Source: Bordetella parapertussis
GTDB lineage: Bacteria; Pseudomonadota; Gammaproteobacteria; Burkholderiales; SG8-41
Direction of reading: 5' to 3'
Assembly (NCBI GenBank): GCA_945870465.1
Contig: CAMBSS010000224.1
Coordinates: 1 to 6,005 of the forward strand
DNA: 6,005 bases
The position numbers and the translations under genes were made by a program. The notes below the pieces were generated by a model. The model was not told the DNA's origin. It saw only the letters and a program-made list of their open reading frames with translations, and did no database searches. This document shows positions 5,911-6,005 of this stretch, piece after piece (the first letter of the stretch is position 1; every line of letters starts with the position of its first letter).

Positions 5911-6005
5911 ATGGTTAATTTCCGTCCGATAGACCGCGCTACGCCCTATCTGCTGCCGCCCTCGGTGGAGGATTGGCTGCCCAAGGATCACCTGGCGCGT
6001 TTCGT
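5911..6005 (+). CDS. IS1182-family transposase, N-terminal fragment (runs off the window)
   Basis: The ATG at 5911 opens a frame that stays open to the window end (31 complete codons plus two bases). The peptide begins MVNFRPIDRATPYLLPPSVE and continues DWLPKDHLARFV. The FRP-D---P-LLPPS--DWLP-DHLARFV pattern is the conserved N-terminus of IS1182-type transposases (DUF772 region). These DDE enzymes cut and join element ends. A GAGAG ribosome binding site at 5899-5903 lies 7 nt upstream. The catalytic domain is outside the window, so whether the gene is intact cannot be judged. Confidence 0.85.
   Translation, partial: MVNFRPIDRATPYLLPPSVEDWLPKDHLARF

Larger units (their letters stand above)
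5825..6005 (+). mobile_element. Left end of an IS1182-type insertion sequence (partial)
   Basis: The transposase gene at 5911 identifies the element. Its left end is placed near 5825, just after CTAG (5821-5824) and the ribosome binding site of the neighbouring gene, with terminus-like sequence GCAGCCTGTCGGGCTTAG from 5824. Subterminal features are a CGGGC/GCCCG hairpin (5833-5837 with 5844-5848), an alternative pairing of GCAGC (5824-5828) with GCTGC (5841-5845), and a perfect 10-bp palindrome ATTGATCAAT (5854-5863). The exact end is uncertain because the right end and target duplication lie outside the window. Confidence 0.6.

Overview
The window is GC-rich chromosomal DNA. It looks like a betaproteobacterium of the Burkholderiales type, for three reasons: it has an orphan Bug/TctC-type periplasmic binding protein with no membrane partners beside it, genes of CoA/organic-acid catabolism next to an IclR regulator, and a GC-rich codon bias. 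This is inference from gene content; no rRNA or marker gene is present to settle it.

Layout from left to right. Positions 1-189 hold no convincing gene, but carry a 99-bp palindromic element (57-155) that can fold as a long stem with three branches. Positions 190-1164 (minus) encode a zinc-less MDR-family oxidoreductase of the quinone oxidoreductase type. A 140-bp divergent promoter region with two dyad symmetries separates it from an IclR-family regulator at 1305-2063 (plus). The regulator converges on a minus-strand gene set, and a hairpin lies across the junction (2073-2093). The set reads, in transcription order, Bug-type solute-binding protein (5810 to 4854), metal-dependent amidohydrolase-2 family enzyme (4643 to 3462), and MmgE/PrpD-family protein (3465 to 2083). 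The last two overlap by ATGA and are probably translationally coupled. The 210-bp gap between the binding protein and the amidohydrolase contains a 23-bp inverted repeat pair (4722-4744 and 4808-4830). From about 5825 the sequence changes to what looks like the left end of an IS1182-type insertion sequence, whose transposase starts at 5911 and runs off the window.

Together the genes look like a small catabolic locus for an organic acid. The binding protein captures a carboxylate in the periplasm, the amidohydrolase-2 enzyme performs a hydrolysis or non-oxidative decarboxylation, the MmgE/PrpD protein performs a dehydratase, decarboxylase or epimerase step, and an NAD(P)H-dependent MDR reductase/dehydrogenase completes or supports the route under IclR control. 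The substrate cannot be read from the sequence. Nothing here is clearly a new defence or mobile system. The points most worth a second look are the structured palindrome at 57-155, the inverted-repeat element at 4722-4830, the operator-like dyads, and the insertion-sequence end next to the ribosome binding site of the binding protein gene.
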